NCBI GenBank assembly: GCA_027592275.1
Contig: JAQCKF010000014.1
Coordinates: forward strand, 1 to 64,000
Source of the DNA: Pseudomonadota bacterium
Lineage (GTDB): Bacteria; Pseudomonadota; Gammaproteobacteria; Pseudomonadales; Pseudohongiellaceae
Length of the DNA stretch: 64,000 nt
Reading direction: 5' to 3'
Positions within the stretch are counted from its first letter, which is position 1. Each line of letters begins with the position of its first letter. Below the pieces are notes generated by a model. It saw only the letters and a program-made list of their open reading frames with translations, searched no databases and was not told the DNA's origin. Positions 17,866-28,217 of this stretch are shown in pieces. The position numbers and the translations under genes were made by a program.

Positions 17866-18687
17866 GTGAGAAGTATTGAAAAGATTAACTATATTGTTTG
17901 TGTGGCTTCAGGCAAGGGTGGCGTAGGAAAGTCTACTACCGCTGTGAATCTCGCATTGGCTCTTTCCAAGCTGGGGCGCAAAGTTGGCATCTTAGATGCC
18001 GATATTTATGGCCCCAGCTTGCCTTTGATGATGGGCGTTGCTGATGGCACAAGACCAAAAATCCATGATAAAAAATTCATGCTGCCGTTGTTGGCTCACG
18101 GCATAGAATGCAATTCCATGGGCTTCCTCGTCGATCAGAAAACCGCGATGGTGTGGCGGGCCCCAATGATTATTTCTGCTTTCAACCAGATGTTGAATGA
18201 TACGGCTTGGTCTGAACTGGATTATTTAATCGTCGATATGCCGCCCGGCACCGGCGATATTCAACTAAGTCTCGCGCAATCCGTTAAGGTGAGTGGCGCA
18301 GTTATTGTCACGACGCCCCAGGATGTAGCATTGTCTGACGCTCGCAAGGGAATCGAAATGTTCAAGAAGGTAGACGTGCCTATATTGGGCGTTGTGGAGA
18401 ACATGAGCATGCATACCTGCACTAATTGCGGGCATGAAGAGGCGATCTTCGGTACTGGTGGCGGAGACTCGCTATCGGCGGAATACGGTGTTGAGGTTAT
18501 AGGTCGTTTGCCTTTGGATTTAACCATCAGAGAAACAACGGACGCAGGCAATCCTGTGGTAGCATCGAAACCGGATCACGCTGCAACCAAGGCTTATATT
18601 GAATTGGCCAAAAATGTTGAGCAGCAGTTGCTGGCCTCAGCACCCTCTAATAGCGAGGGTCCAACGATTACAATAAGCGACGATTAG
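17866..18687 (+). CDS. mrp: Mrp/ApbC family iron-sulfur carrier ATPase
   Basis: A 273-residue P-loop ATPase of the Mrp/NBP35 group that transfers Fe-S clusters to target proteins. It has the deviant Walker A GKGGVGKSTTA, the DADIYGPSLP motif, the DMPPGTGD switch and the CTNCGHEE cluster-binding CxxC. The N-terminal DUF59 (MIP18-like) domain found in E. coli Mrp is absent; the protein opens directly at the P-loop. The start is GTG after GGGAAGAG. Function is inferred from the family. Confidence 0.9.
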   Translation: MRSIEKINYIVCVASGKGGVGKSTTAVNLALALSKLGRKVGILDADIYGPSLPLMMGVADGTRPKIHDKKFMLPLLAHGIECNSMGFLVDQKTAMVWRAPMIISAFNQMLNDTAWSELDYLIVDMPPGTGDIQLSLAQSVKVSGAVIVTTPQDVALSDARKGIEMFKKVDVPILGVVENMSMHTCTNCGHEEAIFGTGGGDSLSAEYGVEVIGRLPLDLTIRETTDAGNPVVASKPDHAATKAYIELAKNVEQQLLASAPSNSEGPTITISDD

Positions 18688-18745
18688 TAGACGCAATAAA
18701 GTCAGCATTGAGACTTGGTGAGCATAACACTAGTGGGGTATTACA

Positions 18746-20419
18746 TTGGACGCAGTTAATGATTTTCTGATTTTCATAGACGGCTATCTAGGGAGCGCAC
18801 TTTGGTTTCCAGCCTTGCTTCTCTCCACCGGTATCTTCTTTACATTCTATCTGGGTTTTCCTCAGATACGCTATTTCAAGCACGCCATCGGTATAACTAC
18901 GGGCAAGTTTGATAAGGATGGAGCGCAGGGTGATACGACGCATTTCCAGGCGTTGGCGACAGCGCTATCGGGTACTGTCGGAACCGGCAATATCGGCGGC
19001 GTGGCTTTGGCTTTGCATCTGGGTGGCCCTGCCGCGTTGTTCTGGATGTGGATGACCGCATTCTTCGGAATGACTAGCAAATTTGTAGAGGTAACTCTCT
19101 CTCACAAGTACCGCACTAAGACCGCTGATGGCACCATGGCGGGCGGCCCGATGTACTACATGGAGAAGGGTCTCAACGCGAAGTGGTTAGCGATCCTATT
19201 CGCGATTGCTACGGTGTTGAGTTCATTTGGAACTGGCAACCTGCCACAGATTAATAGCATCGCCGCTGGCCTGGAGAGCACATTCGCTCTTGAGCCTATT
19301 GTTACCGCCAGCGTACTCTCGGTGTTATTGGCGCTGGTAATTATTGGTGGCATCACGCGCATCGCAAAAGTGGCAGCGACTATCGTCCCCACTATGGCAA
19401 TCATCTACCTCGTGGGTGCTTTCGCCGTAATTATACCGAACATCGGGAATATCATTCCTTCTTTCGTCTCTATCTTCGCTGACGCGTTCACTGGCTCCGC
19501 GGCTGTAGGCGGCTTTCTTGGTGCCACGTTCGCCTATGCGTTCGATCGAGGTGTAAACCGAGGCTTGTACTCGAATGAGGCTGGTCAGGGGTCTGCTCCT
19601 ATCGCTCACGCTGCGGCTAAAACTGATGAGCCTGCCGATGAAGGCATGGTGTCCATCCTTGAGCCCTTCATCGATACGATTGTCATCTGTACGATCACCG
19701 GACTGGTGATTCTTTCATCTGGTGTATGGAAAGAAAAATTCGAAAACGAGTTTCAACGCGCAGATATGAGGTTTGTAGCTGGCATCTTTGAGGAGTCGAA
19801 TCCCGAGGATGCGACTGAGCTGTTTTCCTTCCTTAACGGAGATGAGTCTAGAGCGAGTAGTTTCTCTGGTGATATTTCTCTATTGGAGGGGCGCGTAGCC
19901 GATAGCAATCAGGACTTCACGCTGTTGAATTCAAGATCTTTTGCTGAGGATGTCCTCTACTCTAGAAATGGAGAGCCTATCACCGGCGAGGTCTCTGTGT
20001 CCGAAGGCAGGCTGGATGATACCGATGTGGCGGTGTCTGGCAAGTCGTTACTGCATTCTGTTCCGCTAACGACGATGGCCTATACGAAAGGTCTGTTTGG
20101 GGACTTTGGTAAATACATTGTTTCTATCGGACTTATGCTGTTTGCGTTCTCGACCGCGATTGCCTGGTCATATTACGGAGATCGGGCCATGACTTACTTG
20201 TTAGGGCCGAAATCGGTACTGCCGTATCGTGTGGTATACGTAATGGGCTTCTTCTACGCGGCGCTAGCGGATACGACAGTCGTATGGAACATAGCACTTA
20301 TCACGATCGTATTGATGACGGTGCCGAATCTGATTGGCATGTTGTTCATGCATAAAGAGATGAAGCAGACCGTGAAGAAGTACTGGGAGGAAACTGAGCA
20401 CGGTAAGCATAAGACCTAA
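18746..20419 (+). CDS. sodium:alanine/glycine symporter (AGCS family) with a large inserted loop
   Basis: A 557-residue AGCS transporter importing small neutral amino acids with Na+. Family motifs include [34 protein letters not shown] and [16 protein letters not shown]. Typical members have about 450-480 residues; this one carries an acidic, soluble insertion of about 100 residues (about 330-435) between two membrane segments. A TTG start is used after GTGGGG. A perfect bidirectional terminator follows. Substrate specificity is not deducible. Confidence 0.9.
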   Translation: MDAVNDFLIFIDGYLGSALWFPALLLSTGIFFTFYLGFPQIRYFKHAIGITTGKFDKDGAQGDTTHFQALATALSGTVGTGNIGGVALALHLGGPAALFWMWMTAFFGMTSKFVEVTLSHKYRTKTADGTMAGGPMYYMEKGLNAKWLAILFAIATVLSSFGTGNLPQINSIAAGLESTFALEPIVTASVLSVLLALVIIGGITRIAKVAATIVPTMAIIYLVGAFAVIIPNIGNIIPSFVSIFADAFTGSAAVGGFLGATFAYAFDRGVNRGLYSNEAGQGSAPIAHAAAKTDEPADEGMVSILEPFIDTIVICTITGLVILSSGVWKEKFENEFQRADMRFVAGIFEESNPEDATELFSFLNGDESRASSFSGDISLLEGRVADSNQDFTLLNSRSFAEDVLYSRNGEPITGEVSVSEGRLDDTDVAVSGKSLLHSVPLTTMAYTKGLFGDFGKYIVSIGLMLFAFSTAIAWSYYGDRAMTYLLGPKSVLPYRVVYVMGFFYAALADTTVVWNIALITIVLMTVPNLIGMLFMHKEMKQTVKKYWEETEHGKHKT

Positions 20420-20444
20420 GGCTTAGAAACTAAGAGAGCCTCAT

Positions 20445-20484
20445 AAAAAGGGCCGCAGTGGTAGGTAGCACTGCGGCCCTTTTT
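20445..20484. terminator. bidirectional intrinsic terminator
   Basis: A perfect 16-bp stem, AAAAAGGGCCGCAGTG with CACTGCGGCCCTTTTT, around loop GTAGGTAG. With A and T runs on both sides, it ends both the symporter gene (plus) and the convergent SSS operon (minus). Confidence 0.95.
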
Positions 20485-20508
20485 GTTACTGCTATTTGCA
20501 AATCATTT

Positions 20509-22197
20509 CTAGCGAGGAATCGCCTCACCAGGCAGTCGGATATTCTCCACGATTTCCTGCACTGTCGCGGGTGGCTCTGGTGTGAATCTGGCCACGGTCA
20601 GTGCCACTACCAAATTTGCGACTGTGCCTAGAGAGCCTATTCCTTCTGGTGAAATCCCAAAGAACCAATTGTCAGCACTGTCTGCCGCCGGGTTGATAAT
20701 CTTGAAGTAGATAATATAAGCCGCAGTAAAAGTAAAACCGACTACCATTCCAGCGATAGCCCCTTCTTTATTCATGCGCTTCTGGAAAATACCTAGAACG
20801 ATGGCAGGGAAGAATGACGCTGCAGCAAGCCCAAATGCGAAGGCGACTACCTGTGCCACATAGGCAGGCGCATTGATCCCATAGTAACCGGCAATCAGCA
20901 CGGCCACGAAGATCGATCCACGCGCGCAGGCGAGTTCTTGTTTCTCGGTAATATCGGGCATGAAGGTTCGTTTCAGCATGTCATGCGCCACCGAGGTCGA
21001 GATTACTAGGAGTAAGCCGGCTGCCGTCGACAAAGCCGCGGCAAGGGCTCCTGCAACTACTAGCGCTATCACCCAAGCGGGTAGTTCCGCAATCTCGGGA
21101 TTGGCGAGTACCATAATGTCTCTATTTACATTTAACTCGTTAGTCTCGGGGTCTCCTACGTATTGAATGATGCCGTCGTTGTTCTTGTCATCGAAGGTGA
21201 TTAGTCCGGTGTCTTCCCATTTACTGAACCATTCCGGCATTGATACGTATTCGGCATTGCTGACTGTATTGATGAGATTAGTGCGAGCGAAGGCGGCAAC
21301 TGCCGGTGCAGTGGTATAGAGGATTGCGATAAAAACCAGTGCATAACCTGCGGACTTCCGCGCATCTCTCACGCTAGGTACAGTAAAGAAGCGAATGATG
21401 ACGTGAGGCAGTCCCGCAGTGCCGAACATTAAGGCAGCGGTTATGAAGAACACGTCTTGGGTGCTGCGTTGACCTTCTGTGTAGGTTGCAAAGCCAAGTT
21501 GTTCGCTAAGACCATCGAGTCTATCCAGGAGGTAACCGCCACCGTAGGCCTCGGTGAGTTCAGAGCCGAAACCGATCTGCGGTACGGCTTGTCCGGTCAT
21601 CATGATAGAGATGAATATCGCCGGGACCATGAAGGCGAAGATCAAAACGCAGTACTGAGCGACCTGCGTGTAAGTTATTCCCTTCATGCCACCGAGTACG
21701 GCATAGAAAAATACGATCGTCATGCCGATTAGCACGCCAGTCGTGAAGTCGACTTCGAGGAAGCGAGAGAACACGATGCCGGCGCCCTGCATCTGACCGC
21801 AAACATAAACGAAGGAGACAGAGATGGCACAGAATACGGCGATTAGTCTGGCAGTCTGTGAGTAGTAGCGATCTCCGATAAAATCTGGGACGGTAAATTT
21901 GCCGAATTTTCTCAAATAGGGGGCTAAGAGTAAGGCGAGCAACACATAGCCGCCGGTCCAGCCCATTAGGTAGAAAGTGCCATCTCTGCCGAGGAAGGAG
22001 ATAAGTCCTGCCATGGAGATAAAAGACGCGGCCGACATCCAGTCTGCGGCTGTCGCCATGCCATTTGCGAGTGGTGTTACTCCGCCTCCAGCAACATAGA
22101 ATTCCTTAGTGGAACTGGCGCGAGACCAGATAGCGATGCCAATGTAGAGAGAGAAAGAAAGAAAGACGAAGAGGTAAGTCCATGCTTGTACGCTCAT
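20509..22197 (-). CDS. sodium:solute symporter, large subunit (VC_2705-type/ActP-like)
   Basis: A 562-residue SSS-family transporter with about 13 membrane segments, related to acetate permease ActP. Conserved parts include EFYVAGGGVTPLANGMATAADWMSA (split here as EFYVAGGGV and MATAADWMSA) and the A-rich Na+-site helix GALAAALSTAAGLLLVIS. Its start overlaps the stop of a DUF4212 gene by four bases (ATGA), the two-subunit arrangement of the VC_2705 subfamily. The substrate is probably a short-chain carboxylate, but this is inference. A hydrophilic loop of about 60 residues sits near the middle. Confidence 0.92.
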   Translation of the reverse strand: MSVQAWTYLFVFLSFSLYIGIAIWSRASSTKEFYVAGGGVTPLANGMATAADWMSAASFISMAGLISFLGRDGTFYLMGWTGGYVLLALLLAPYLRKFGKFTVPDFIGDRYYSQTARLIAVFCAISVSFVYVCGQMQGAGIVFSRFLEVDFTTGVLIGMTIVFFYAVLGGMKGITYTQVAQYCVLIFAFMVPAIFISIMMTGQAVPQIGFGSELTEAYGGGYLLDRLDGLSEQLGFATYTEGQRSTQDVFFITAALMFGTAGLPHVIIRFFTVPSVRDARKSAGYALVFIAILYTTAPAVAAFARTNLINTVSNAEYVSMPEWFSKWEDTGLITFDDKNNDGIIQYVGDPETNELNVNRDIMVLANPEIAELPAWVIALVVAGALAAALSTAAGLLLVISTSVAHDMLKRTFMPDITEKQELACARGSIFVAVLIAGYYGINAPAYVAQVVAFAFGLAAASFFPAIVLGIFQKRMNKEGAIAGMVVGFTFTAAYIIYFKIINPAADSADNWFFGISPEGIGSLGTVANLVVALTVARFTPEPPATVQEIVENIRLPGEAIPR

Positions 22198-22493
22198 TGT
22201 GATTCCTCCTGAGCGGATTTCGCACTCTCGTTGGAAGCATCAAGATCGTATTTGCTGTCTAGCTTATCCATTGCCCGAATGTAGATAAGTATGAGCGCCA
22301 CGAAGACGAAGATCGAGCCTTGCTGTGCGATCCAGAAGCCCAGTTTAAAGCCACCGAATCGAATCGTATCTAGCGCATCGACAAATAGAATCCCGCAGCC
22401 GAAGGAAATGAAGAACCAGACTGAGAGTAGGGAGAGTACTAAGCGTATATTAGCTTTCCAGTAGGAATTGGCGCTGGAGCTGGAGTCAGACAT
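22194..22493 (-). CDS. DUF4212 small subunit of sodium:solute symporter
   Basis: A 99-residue protein with two membrane segments (SLLSVWFFISFGCGILFV and GSIFVFVALILIYIRAM) and the DUF4212 core FGGFKLGFWIAQQGS. It always accompanies the VC_2705-type SSS transporter as a small subunit and is translationally coupled to it. The ATG at 22493 is chosen over one six bases upstream because AGAGG is then correctly spaced. Confidence 0.92.
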   Translation of the reverse strand: MSDSSSSANSYWKANIRLVLSLLSVWFFISFGCGILFVDALDTIRFGGFKLGFWIAQQGSIFVFVALILIYIRAMDKLDSKYDLDASNESAKSAQEESQ

Positions 22494-22650
22494 GGGCATC
22501 CTCTTCTTATTATTGTAGTGCTAGGGCTCTTATGGCGAGCTCGCGTAGCCTATTAATTTGCAACGAGTTTATCATCTAAAGGGGATGCCGTATAGGCGCC
22601 CCTAGCCCAGGTCAAATGGTGTTTTTGGGGCTTGAATCGCAGTGCTGAAT

Positions 22651-23154
22651 CTAGCTATTAATCTGCTTCTGCAGATAATTTTGTAGCTTGGTTTTGAACT
22701 TGTCACGACTCGTTTCCGCAGCGCGATTGTGTTCGCGATAGAGCTGGCGCATGGTCTGCCGGTTGAGTTGTGGATACTGTTCCAGCGCCGCATTGATTTC
22801 TGCATTGCCAGATTCCAATATGGCCTCGCACAATTGTTTAGCCGCGGACGGTTTCTTTTTCTTCCTTAGGTGACCAATCTCCATATCGCCTATGGCTTTG
22901 ATTACCGCGTCATAGTCGAGATCACGCATCAACTTGCCGATGAATTGCAGCTGACGACGTCGTGCTTCATTGCTATTGGGTAGTCGATTGAATTCTTCTA
23001 AGGCAGATATCAATACCTCACTTAACAATAGCTTTCTTAAGACTGCAGGGCTGTAGGTGGTCAGCTTCTGCCCGAGTTGCTGCAAATCGGTAGCGTTTTG
23101 CTTGAGCCGTGTCTTACTCGGCGGTTCTAACTCTCTATTAGGTTCGAATTTCAT
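22651..23154 (-). CDS. darP: ribosome-associated protein DarP (YjgA, DUF615)
   Basis: A 167-residue YjgA/DarP protein. Recognisable parts are KPPSKTRLK-like PPSKTRLKQ at the start, RRRQLQFIGKLMR in the middle and the basic helical C terminus. In E. coli it associates with late 50S assembly intermediates. It begins four bases before the end of mgtE's reading direction (mgtE stops at 23159), so both are probably on one transcript. Confidence 0.93.
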   Translation of the reverse strand: MKFEPNRELEPPSKTRLKQNATDLQQLGQKLTTYSPAVLRKLLLSEVLISALEEFNRLPNSNEARRRQLQFIGKLMRDLDYDAVIKAIGDMEIGHLRKKKKPSAAKQLCEAILESGNAEINAALEQYPQLNRQTMRQLYREHNRAAETSRDKFKTKLQNYLQKQINS

Positions 23155-23158
23155 AGTT

Positions 23159-24517
23159 TTATAAGTAAAAAAGCTGTGCCAAGCCTAAGAATACGAAGAA
23201 ACCGACTGAGTCGGTTACGGTGGTTAGTGCGACGGATCCAGCAAGGGCAGGATCGATCTTGATGCGGTTTAGAAAGAGTGGAAGATAGGCGCCGGCTAAA
23301 GCTGCCACTACGATATTGATCATCATGGCTGCAGCTATTACTAAGCTCAAGGGTAAATCTGAGTACCAGGCGAAGGTGATTACCGCGATAACAATGGCCC
23401 ATGCTGCTCCGTTCAAGCCGGCCACACCAAGTTCTCTCACTAATAACCAGCGACTATTAGATGCACTAATGTGTCCAAGAGCCAGGCTCCGGATGACTAG
23501 CGTGAGAGTCTGTGTGCCAGCCACGCCGCCCATATTGGCAACGATGGGCATGAGTACGGCAAGGTAGACAACCTGGTCGAGAGTGTCCTGGAAGAGAAAG
23601 ATCACACCGGAGGCGAACACAGCCGTCATTAGATTCACACCGAGCCAGAGGGCGCGGCGTCTCGCGGTTTTCAGAATTGGCGCGAAGCTATCGTCTTCTT
23701 CATCGAGACCGGCCATGCTCATCAGAGCGTGTTCGGCGTTGTCCTTGATGACATCCACAACATCATCGATGGTGATACGACCGACAAGCTTGCCATCGGA
23801 ATTCACAACGGGAGCGGACACCCAATCGTGTCGCTCGAACAAATGCGCTACCTGAGTCGCTTCCATACTAACTGGTATGGCATCGATATCGTCGCGCATT
23901 ACTTCTCTAACGGTTGTATTCGGATCTGAAACTAAGAGTTTTCGCAGCGATAATATGCCTAAGAACTTATCTTGCCGGTCTACAACAAGGATATTGTCTG
24001 TCATCTCTGGGAGGCTTTCGTGGCGCCTTAGATAACGCAGCACGAGTTCCAGAGTGTGGCTGCGGCGCACGGTGATCGTATCCGTGTTCATCAGGCCGCC
24101 TGCGGTGTCTTCATTGAAGGACAAAATGGATTCGAGGCGCTGTCGGTCCTGTTTATCCATCGACCGTAATACTTCGGCCGTCACCTTGTCAGGTAGCTGC
24201 TGCAGAATATCAGCCAGGTCGTCGTTTTCTAGACCCTCGGTAAGTTTTATGACTTGTTGGGCATCTAACTCGCTAAGAAATTCGGACTGCAGGTCCTCAT
24301 TCAGGTTCTGTAGGACTTCACCCTCGGCGTCTTTGTCGATTAACTGCCAGAGGACGCTACGCGTCTTCGGAGGAGAAGATTCGAGAAGATGGGCAATGCC
24401 AGAGCTAGGCAGCGATTTTAAAAGTTGCCGAACCTTATACAGGGAGCCACTATCCAGCGCTTGATTGAGTTCAAGTGCGACAGTTTCCTGTGATTGAATT
24501 TCCTTGGCTTGAGACAT
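23159..24517 (-). CDS. mgtE: magnesium transporter MgtE
   Basis: A 452-residue MgtE. A superhelical N domain (about 1-130) and tandem CBS domains (about 135-260) form the Mg2+-sensing part. The C-terminal five-helix pore includes the motif LMPIVANMGGVAGTQTLTL and an ion-path Asp in KIDPALAGSVALTTVTDSVG. The ATG at 24517 (MSQAKEIQ) is preferred; the frame stays open to 24640 but the extra residues are not family-like. It should act as a Mg2+-gated channel in the inner membrane. Confidence 0.94.
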   Translation of the reverse strand: MSQAKEIQSQETVALELNQALDSGSLYKVRQLLKSLPSSGIAHLLESSPPKTRSVLWQLIDKDAEGEVLQNLNEDLQSEFLSELDAQQVIKLTEGLENDDLADILQQLPDKVTAEVLRSMDKQDRQRLESILSFNEDTAGGLMNTDTITVRRSHTLELVLRYLRRHESLPEMTDNILVVDRQDKFLGILSLRKLLVSDPNTTVREVMRDDIDAIPVSMEATQVAHLFERHDWVSAPVVNSDGKLVGRITIDDVVDVIKDNAEHALMSMAGLDEEDDSFAPILKTARRRALWLGVNLMTAVFASGVIFLFQDTLDQVVYLAVLMPIVANMGGVAGTQTLTLVIRSLALGHISASNSRWLLVRELGVAGLNGAAWAIVIAVITFAWYSDLPLSLVIAAAMMINIVVAALAGAYLPLFLNRIKIDPALAGSVALTTVTDSVGFFVFLGLAQLFYL

Positions 24518-24743
24518 CGTATTGCTTGGCCCTATGCTCAGTTTGAGATTCGCTGCGTGAGTCCGAATCCGGCCCAAATGGAAAGCGTCAGTGACGGGCG
24601 TCGCTGGCGCCAACGCGAGATTGCGCAATTCTACAGTCAAACGTAGTCTAATAGAACTTAAACAAGCGCGGTGGAACGGCTATGTCTGTGATTCTCGACG
24701 AAGTAGGAGCTGAAAGAAAAGAGTCTAGGGTGGGTATGGATTG

Positions 24744-25010
24744 CTATTCGGATTCATCAAAGCGATTTTGGATCAGGGTGAGTATAGCGGACATGGCTTG
24801 CTCTTCATCTGGGCCGTCGACCTCAATCGAGACCTCGGTGCCTTGAACGGCGGCGAGCATCATCAGCGAGAGGATGCTCTTTCCATCGACCATTTTTTCA
24901 TGACCGATCTGGATCGCGCTCTCTAGACCGCCAGTTAGTTCAACTAACTTGGCCGCGGCTCGCGCATGCAATCCTGCTTTGTTAATTATTGTAGTTGTTT
25001 CTTTTAGCAT
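24744..25010 (-). CDS. ptsO: nitrogen-PTS phosphocarrier NPr
   Basis: An 88-residue HPr-like protein with the phosphorylated histidine in NKAGLHARAA (about His16) and the KSILSLMMLA segment around the regulatory serine. It is the last gene of the rpoN-ptsN-rapZ-ptsO series, so it is NPr rather than sugar-PTS HPr. NPr passes phosphate from EI-Ntr to PtsN, linking nitrogen/carbon status to regulation. Confidence 0.95.
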   Translation of the reverse strand: MLKETTTIINKAGLHARAAAKLVELTGGLESAIQIGHEKMVDGKSILSLMMLAAVQGTEVSIEVDGPDEEQAMSAILTLIQNRFDESE

Positions 25011-25049
25011 GTCTTGTTTTGAATCGAGCCGCCTAGGCTGCTGCTATTA

Positions 25050-25904
25050 TCAACCGAGATCGCGATGGCGTATTTGCACGTTGTTGACTTTGGATGAAAA
25101 GTACCGTCCCAGCTTCTCGCCAATGTATACGGAACGATGTTGGCCTCCTGTGCAGCCTACAGCAACGGTGATATAACTGCGATTATTGCTTTCATACCTT
25201 GGCAGCCATTTCTCTAAGTAAGCCCTTATGTCATCGACCATTTCCTGAACCTCATCTTGCGAATCCAGAAATTTAGCAACCTCGGCGTCAAGTCCCGTCA
25301 GTGATCGGAGTGCTGTGTCCCAATAAGGGTTGGGTAGGCAGCGAACATCGTAGACTAAATCCGCATCTACAGGGACGCCGTTCTTAAATCCAAAGGATTG
25401 GAATAGGAGTGCCATGCTAGTTCCACTGTTCTCCAGCAGACGATTCTTAATTAAGTCTCTAAGTTGATGAAGAGACATATTGCTTGTGTCGATAACCAGG
25501 TTTGCCATCATCGAAATCGATTCTAGCAAGGCTGATTCTGTATCAATTGCTTCGCGCAGACCGGTAGACTCGTTGCTCAAAGGATGTTTGCGACGACTCT
25601 CGCTGAATCGCTTTAGCAGGGTTTGGCTGTTGGCATCGAGAAATATTATCTCGGTGGTTAATTCTCTCGCCTGTAGTTCACTGATTATTTCTGGCGCTAG
25701 TTGTAAGTCGGCGGAGATATTGCGAGCGTCGATACTGACTGCGATATTGGAAAGGCGGGTATCGCCATTGCTGATGCGGTCCGCGAGGGCCGGCAGCAAG
25801 CTAGCAGGTAGATTGTCGATGCAATAGTAGCCCCGATCCTCGAGGATATGCAGTACTGTGCTTTTTCCAGAGCCAGATCTGCCGCTGATTATAGTTATCT
25901 TCAT
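25050..25904 (-). CDS. rapZ: RNase adapter protein RapZ
   Basis: A 284-residue protein, the same length as in E. coli. Walker A GRSGSGKST (about residues 8-16), central LKRFSESRRKHPL, and the C-terminal RNA-binding domain with VGCTGGQHRSVYIGEKLG are present. In enterobacteria it delivers GlmZ sRNA to RNase E to control GlmS. The start at 25904 is chosen because it matches the family N terminus MKITIISG; a TTG three codons upstream is possible. It lies between ptsN and ptsO. Confidence 0.95.
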   Translation of the reverse strand: MKITIISGRSGSGKSTVLHILEDRGYYCIDNLPASLLPALADRISNGDTRLSNIAVSIDARNISADLQLAPEIISELQARELTTEIIFLDANSQTLLKRFSESRRKHPLSNESTGLREAIDTESALLESISMMANLVIDTSNMSLHQLRDLIKNRLLENSGTSMALLFQSFGFKNGVPVDADLVYDVRCLPNPYWDTALRSLTGLDAEVAKFLDSQDEVQEMVDDIRAYLEKWLPRYESNNRSYITVAVGCTGGQHRSVYIGEKLGRYFSSKVNNVQIRHRDLG

Positions 25905-25969
25905 CAAAGTCAACCTATGTTGGGTAAAGCGTTGTAGTGCCCCGGAGCCTCAAATGCGTGCAGAAGCTC

Positions 25970-26419
25970 TTAGTAAGTGATCGCAATATTGTATAAGTCT
26001 TCGCTGTCGTGAGTATGTCGTATTGTGTAGCAAAAATCCTCGTCATTGAATAAGGTTGCGAGCCCGGCGAGTGTGCGTACGTGTTCGTCGTTCTCTTCAC
26101 GAGGAACCAGCAAGACAAACAGGATATCCACTGGCTTGTTATCTAAGGAATCAAAGTCAATGGGCTGATCCAGGGTGATCAATGCTCCAATAATATTTTC
26201 GCAGGGAGCGAGGCGGCAATGAGGAATTGCTATGCCATTTCCCAGGCCTGTTGTACCAAGCCGTTCGCGAGCCATTAGACTATCAAATACTTCGGCAGCC
26301 TCGAGTGAGTCAATATTTTCTGAAATGATCTCGCTAATCTTGGCTAGTACTCTCTTCTTACTCACGCCTTCAATTCGGCAGTGGCAGCGTTCAAGGCTGA
26401 GTATGTCTTCCAATTGCAT
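25970..26419 (-). CDS. ptsN: nitrogen-regulatory PTS protein EIIA(Ntr)
   Basis: A 149-residue PtsN with the phosphohistidine in GNGIAIPHCR (about residue 66), preceded by MARERLGTTGLG. It receives phosphate from NPr and regulates K+ transport and other targets by its phosphorylation state. In most relatives a hibernation factor gene (hpf) lies between rpoN and ptsN; here only 72 bases separate them. Confidence 0.95.
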   Translation of the reverse strand: MQLEDILSLERCHCRIEGVSKKRVLAKISEIISENIDSLEAAEVFDSLMARERLGTTGLGNGIAIPHCRLAPCENIIGALITLDQPIDFDSLDNKPVDILFVLLVPREENDEHVRTLAGLATLFNDEDFCYTIRHTHDSEDLYNIAITY

Positions 26420-26491
26420 TGCTATACGTTCTCTGATTCTTGGTGATTGGCGCTGACTGCTTTTGTTTGGGTAGACTTCTGGTTAGGCGCT

Positions 26492-28003
26492 TTAGCTTGC
26501 CAGTCGTTTGCGTTCGTTAGAAGGGGGGATAGCGAGGGACTCTCGATATTTGGCAATAGTGCGTCTAGCCACATTGATGCCTTTCTCTTCCAGTAGGTTG
26601 GCTATCTTGCTATCACTCAGTGGCTTCTTGGTATTCTCTGCAGCAACTAGCTTACGTATTATCGCTCGAATTGCCGTGGAGGAGCACTCGCCGCCACCCT
26701 TAGTGGAAACGTGGCTCGAGAAGAAGTATTTTAACTCGAAGATACCTCTGGGCGTGTGCATGTATTTCTGAGTAGTGACACGTGAAATTGTTGATTCGTG
26801 CATACTAACTGCTTCGGCGATATCGTGGAGTACTAACGGTTTCATCGCCTCTTCGCCATACTCGAGGAAACCTCTTTGATGTTCAACTATGCGTGTAGAG
26901 ACCTTCATCAATGTTTCGTTGCGACTTTGCAGGCTTTTTATGAACCACTTGGCCTCCTGCAAATTGTTGCGCAAATAATTATTATCGCTACTGGTGTCAG
27001 CCCGTTTTACGAGAGAGGCATAACCGCAGTTGATGCGTACTTTTGGTGCTGTTTCGGGGTTTAGCTCGACTTTCCATTTTCCCGAAGTGCTGTCCTTGCT
27101 CACAATTACGTCTGGCACGACATAGCTAGTCGAAGGCGGGCAGATGCTCGATCCTGGTCTAGGATTTAAGCTCTCTACTATGGCAATTGCTTCGCTTAGC
27201 TCGGCCTCTTTAAGTTTCGTTCGTCGCATAAGCTGCGCGTAGTCACGATTGCCGAGAAGATCTATGTGCTCGCTGATCACAAGTTTGGCATTTCTAACGG
27301 CTTTCTCACTCTCTGGGGAATCAATCTGTGCGAGTTGTAGCATCAGGCATTCGGAAAGGTTTCTATAACCGACGCCAATAGGATCGAACTGCTGGACGCG
27401 ATGGAGAACGGCGACTATCTCGTCTATTTCTATTTCTAAGTCGCTATCGAAGTCGCTATGTATTGATTCGAGATCGACAGTGAGCATGCCGTTGCTATCG
27501 ATCGCATCGATAATTGCGAGCGCAATCGAAGCGTCCTGTTCAGATATATGGGTCAGATTGAGCTGCCACAGAAGGTGGTCTTGCAATGTGCCTTCGGCGC
27601 TGGTGCGAGATTCGAAGTCAGTGGAGTCTCCGTCGAAGGAGCTCGATTGTGACGACGCGCCTGAGTAGATGTCATCCCAATGCATGTCAACGTCAATGTC
27701 GCTGGAAATATCATTTTGCCAATCGTTATCGTCGCTATTTAATTCGGCGTTGTCTTTGGTAGTAGTGTTAGATTCAGCTTCTGTGGCTGCTTTTGGATCT
27801 GTGGTTGTAGAGCTATCAGCCGGGGTTGGGGTGTCATCGTCTTCGCCATTTTCGATTAGCTCCAACATCGGATTGGATTCTAGCGCTTGGTGAATTTCTT
27901 GCTGAAGGTCGAGTGTCGAGAGTTGCAGAAGCCGAATAGCCTGCTGCAGCTGAGGAGTCATGGTCAGTTGCTGACCGAGCTTGAGCTGAAGCGAAAGTTT
28001 CAT
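26492..28003 (-). CDS. rpoN: RNA polymerase sigma-54 factor RpoN
   Basis: A 503-residue sigma-54. Region I is Gln/Leu-rich ([20 protein letters not shown]), followed by a long acidic, Ser/Asp-rich region II (about 55-130). The core-binding and DNA-binding parts follow, ending in the RpoN box [12 protein letters not shown] that contacts the -24 element. It needs enhancer-binding activators such as CbrB, and the -24/-12 promoter at 1028-1043 is an obvious target. It follows lptB, as in most gammaproteobacteria, with a 214-base gap. Confidence 0.97.
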   Translation of the reverse strand: MKLSLQLKLGQQLTMTPQLQQAIRLLQLSTLDLQQEIHQALESNPMLELIENGEDDDTPTPADSSTTTDPKAATEAESNTTTKDNAELNSDDNDWQNDISSDIDVDMHWDDIYSGASSQSSSFDGDSTDFESRTSAEGTLQDHLLWQLNLTHISEQDASIALAIIDAIDSNGMLTVDLESIHSDFDSDLEIEIDEIVAVLHRVQQFDPIGVGYRNLSECLMLQLAQIDSPESEKAVRNAKLVISEHIDLLGNRDYAQLMRRTKLKEAELSEAIAIVESLNPRPGSSICPPSTSYVVPDVIVSKDSTSGKWKVELNPETAPKVRINCGYASLVKRADTSSDNNYLRNNLQEAKWFIKSLQSRNETLMKVSTRIVEHQRGFLEYGEEAMKPLVLHDIAEAVSMHESTISRVTTQKYMHTPRGIFELKYFFSSHVSTKGGGECSSTAIRAIIRKLVAAENTKKPLSDSKIANLLEEKGINVARRTIAKYRESLAIPPSNERKRLAS

Positions 28004-28217
28004 GAGGAATGCATCTTAATGTTAAGACCGAGTGGAGAAATTAGTAATACTCTAAGAGCTGGCGAACTAACCACCGAGTGACCGAGTATAGCAAGATTCA
28101 TGCCTGCTTTGCATAGCCTTTTCGGTAAGTATTTGTGGCGCGGTTTTTGTTGATTTAATTCAAGTTTTTAGAAATGGATTTAAGGTCCTTAAAGGGATCT
28201 TGTTTTAACACAGATAG

